A stretch of 13,738 nt of DNA from an uncultured Eubacteriales bacterium (GTDB lineage: Bacteria > Bacillota_A > Clostridia > Lachnospirales > Lachnospiraceae), in contig ONVT01000143.1 of assembly GCA_900321365.1 (NCBI GenBank), positions 1 through 13,738 on the forward strand, written 5' to 3'. How positions within the stretch are numbered: position 1 is the first letter of the stretch; every line of letters begins with the position of its first letter. A program made the translations under genes and the position numbers. The notes below the pieces were generated by a model. That model was given only the letters and a program-made list of their open reading frames with translations, was not told where the DNA came from and did no database searches. Positions 13,434 through 13,738 of the stretch are shown piece after piece.

Positions 13434-13442
13434 GCGTATAAT
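13414..13442 (+). promoter_or_regulatory. Promoter of the double-glycine-leader gene
   Basis: A perfect TATAAT (13437-13442). The -35 position 17 bases upstream reads TGGCCC, a poor match, so an activator or alternative element may be needed. The predicted leader to the ATG is about 75 bases. Confidence 0.5.
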
Positions 13443-13480
13443 GAGACAAAGGACAAAAACAGCACGTCCTGAAAACAAAT

Positions 13481-13492
13481 TATCAATTGATA
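13481..13492. promoter_or_regulatory. Palindrome TATCAATTGATA in the 5' leader
   Basis: A perfect 12-base palindrome 31 bases before the ATG at 13523 and about 30 bases after the predicted transcription start. A regulator site is possible. At this AT content a chance palindrome cannot be excluded. Confidence 0.3.
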
Positions 13493-13522
13493 CAATGGAT
13501 ACTATTAAGGGAGGAAAATCAA

Positions 13523-13738
13523 ATGTCAGAAGAGAAGAAAGTCAATCTGAACGATAATCTGGAGAATGTCAATGGCGGATACGCATCAGGTTCCGGTTTC
13601 TTCATGACCGTCGGCAACTGCAATGGCAGCTATCTTGCACTGAGGCCGCAGCCATACTGGGATCAGTATCATGAGCTGGCACAGCTCTATCCGGGATATC
13701 AGGTTTTTACCTATGGCGAAACCAGAAACGGCACAGGC
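13523..13738 (+). CDS. Double-glycine leader peptide fused to an SH3-like domain (truncated by window edge)
   Basis: Seventy-two codons are visible with no stop before the edge. A very strong AAGGGAGG lies eight bases before the ATG. The N-terminus is charged and soluble, ending in LNDNLENVNGG (9-19). This matches the LxxVxGG leader type cleaved after Gly-Gly by C39-peptidase ABC exporters of bacteriocins and other small secreted proteins. After a YASGSG linker, residues about 33-66 (SYLALRPQP...LYPGYQVFTYGE) resemble a bacterial SH3 (SH3_3/SH3b) domain, with LALR at the place of the usual LNVR. There is no Sec signal. The gene lies beyond the lipid cluster with its own promoter. It may be a secreted peptide or small adhesin/effector. 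Exporter genes would have to lie to the right or elsewhere. Confidence 0.6.
   Translation, partial: MSEEKKVNLNDNLENVNGGYASGSGFFMTVGNCNGSYLALRPQPYWDQYHELAQLYPGYQVFTYGETRNGTG

Noticed and set aside
12472..13449. 325-codon open frame on the minus strand over psd
   Set aside because: Antisense shadow of a well-conserved phosphatidylserine decarboxylase; low-complexity, basic translation with no family features.
1..13738. CRISPR arrays, tRNA or rRNA genes, insertion sequences, phage genes
   Set aside because: I looked for spaced direct repeats, tRNA-like TTCGA/CCA arms and transposase or integrase motifs and saw none I could support.

Overview
The window reads as chromosomal DNA from an anaerobic, Gram-positive-type Bacillota, most likely a gut or rumen clostridium (Lachnospiraceae-like). 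Evidence: strong GGAGG-type ribosome binding sites, sigma-A-like TTGACA/TATAAT promoters, an oxygen-sensitive indolepyruvate:ferredoxin oxidoreductase, a YerC-type TrpR relative, and a PssA/Psd pair of the clostridial kind. Taxonomy is inferred from gene content only.

Left part (1-1026): the start of an extracellular sugar-binding protein of an ABC transporter (minus strand) with a textbook promoter and a LacI-like palindrome. Upstream lie about 770 bases without a convincing protein gene. They hold a cluster of long GC-rich hairpins, one with a cUUCGg tetraloop on the minus strand, preceded by a minus-strand promoter. This is a candidate structured RNA or dispersed palindromic repeat.

Middle-left part (1027-8331, all minus): a TrpR-like regulator, iorA, iorB, an aromatic-type aminotransferase and an AMP-forming acyl-CoA ligase form one tight operon ending in a strong terminator. 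A separately promoted sodium:solute symporter follows. Together they make a coherent route: import an aryl acid (phenylacetate, 4-hydroxyphenylacetate or indoleacetate), activate it to the CoA thioester, reductively carboxylate it to the arylpyruvate, and transaminate it to the aromatic amino acid. The operon promoter and the symporter promoter share a TGCTTTAAAG motif, a candidate operator for the TrpR-like protein.

Right part (8629-13401, all plus): a Gx/HepI-like membrane protein, a short glutamate 5-kinase (proB), then a lipid cluster: PAP2-family protein, flippase-like LPG-synthase-TM protein, phosphatidylserine synthase (pssA) and phosphatidylserine decarboxylase (psd). The last two give phosphatidylethanolamine. 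A three-copy 17-base tandem repeat sits at the proB/PAP2 junction and affects the start choice.

Right edge (13402-13738): a weak terminator, a promoter and an AT-rich palindrome precede a truncated gene. Its product has a short double-glycine (LENVNGG) leader followed by an SH3-like domain: a candidate substrate of a peptidase-containing ABC exporter.
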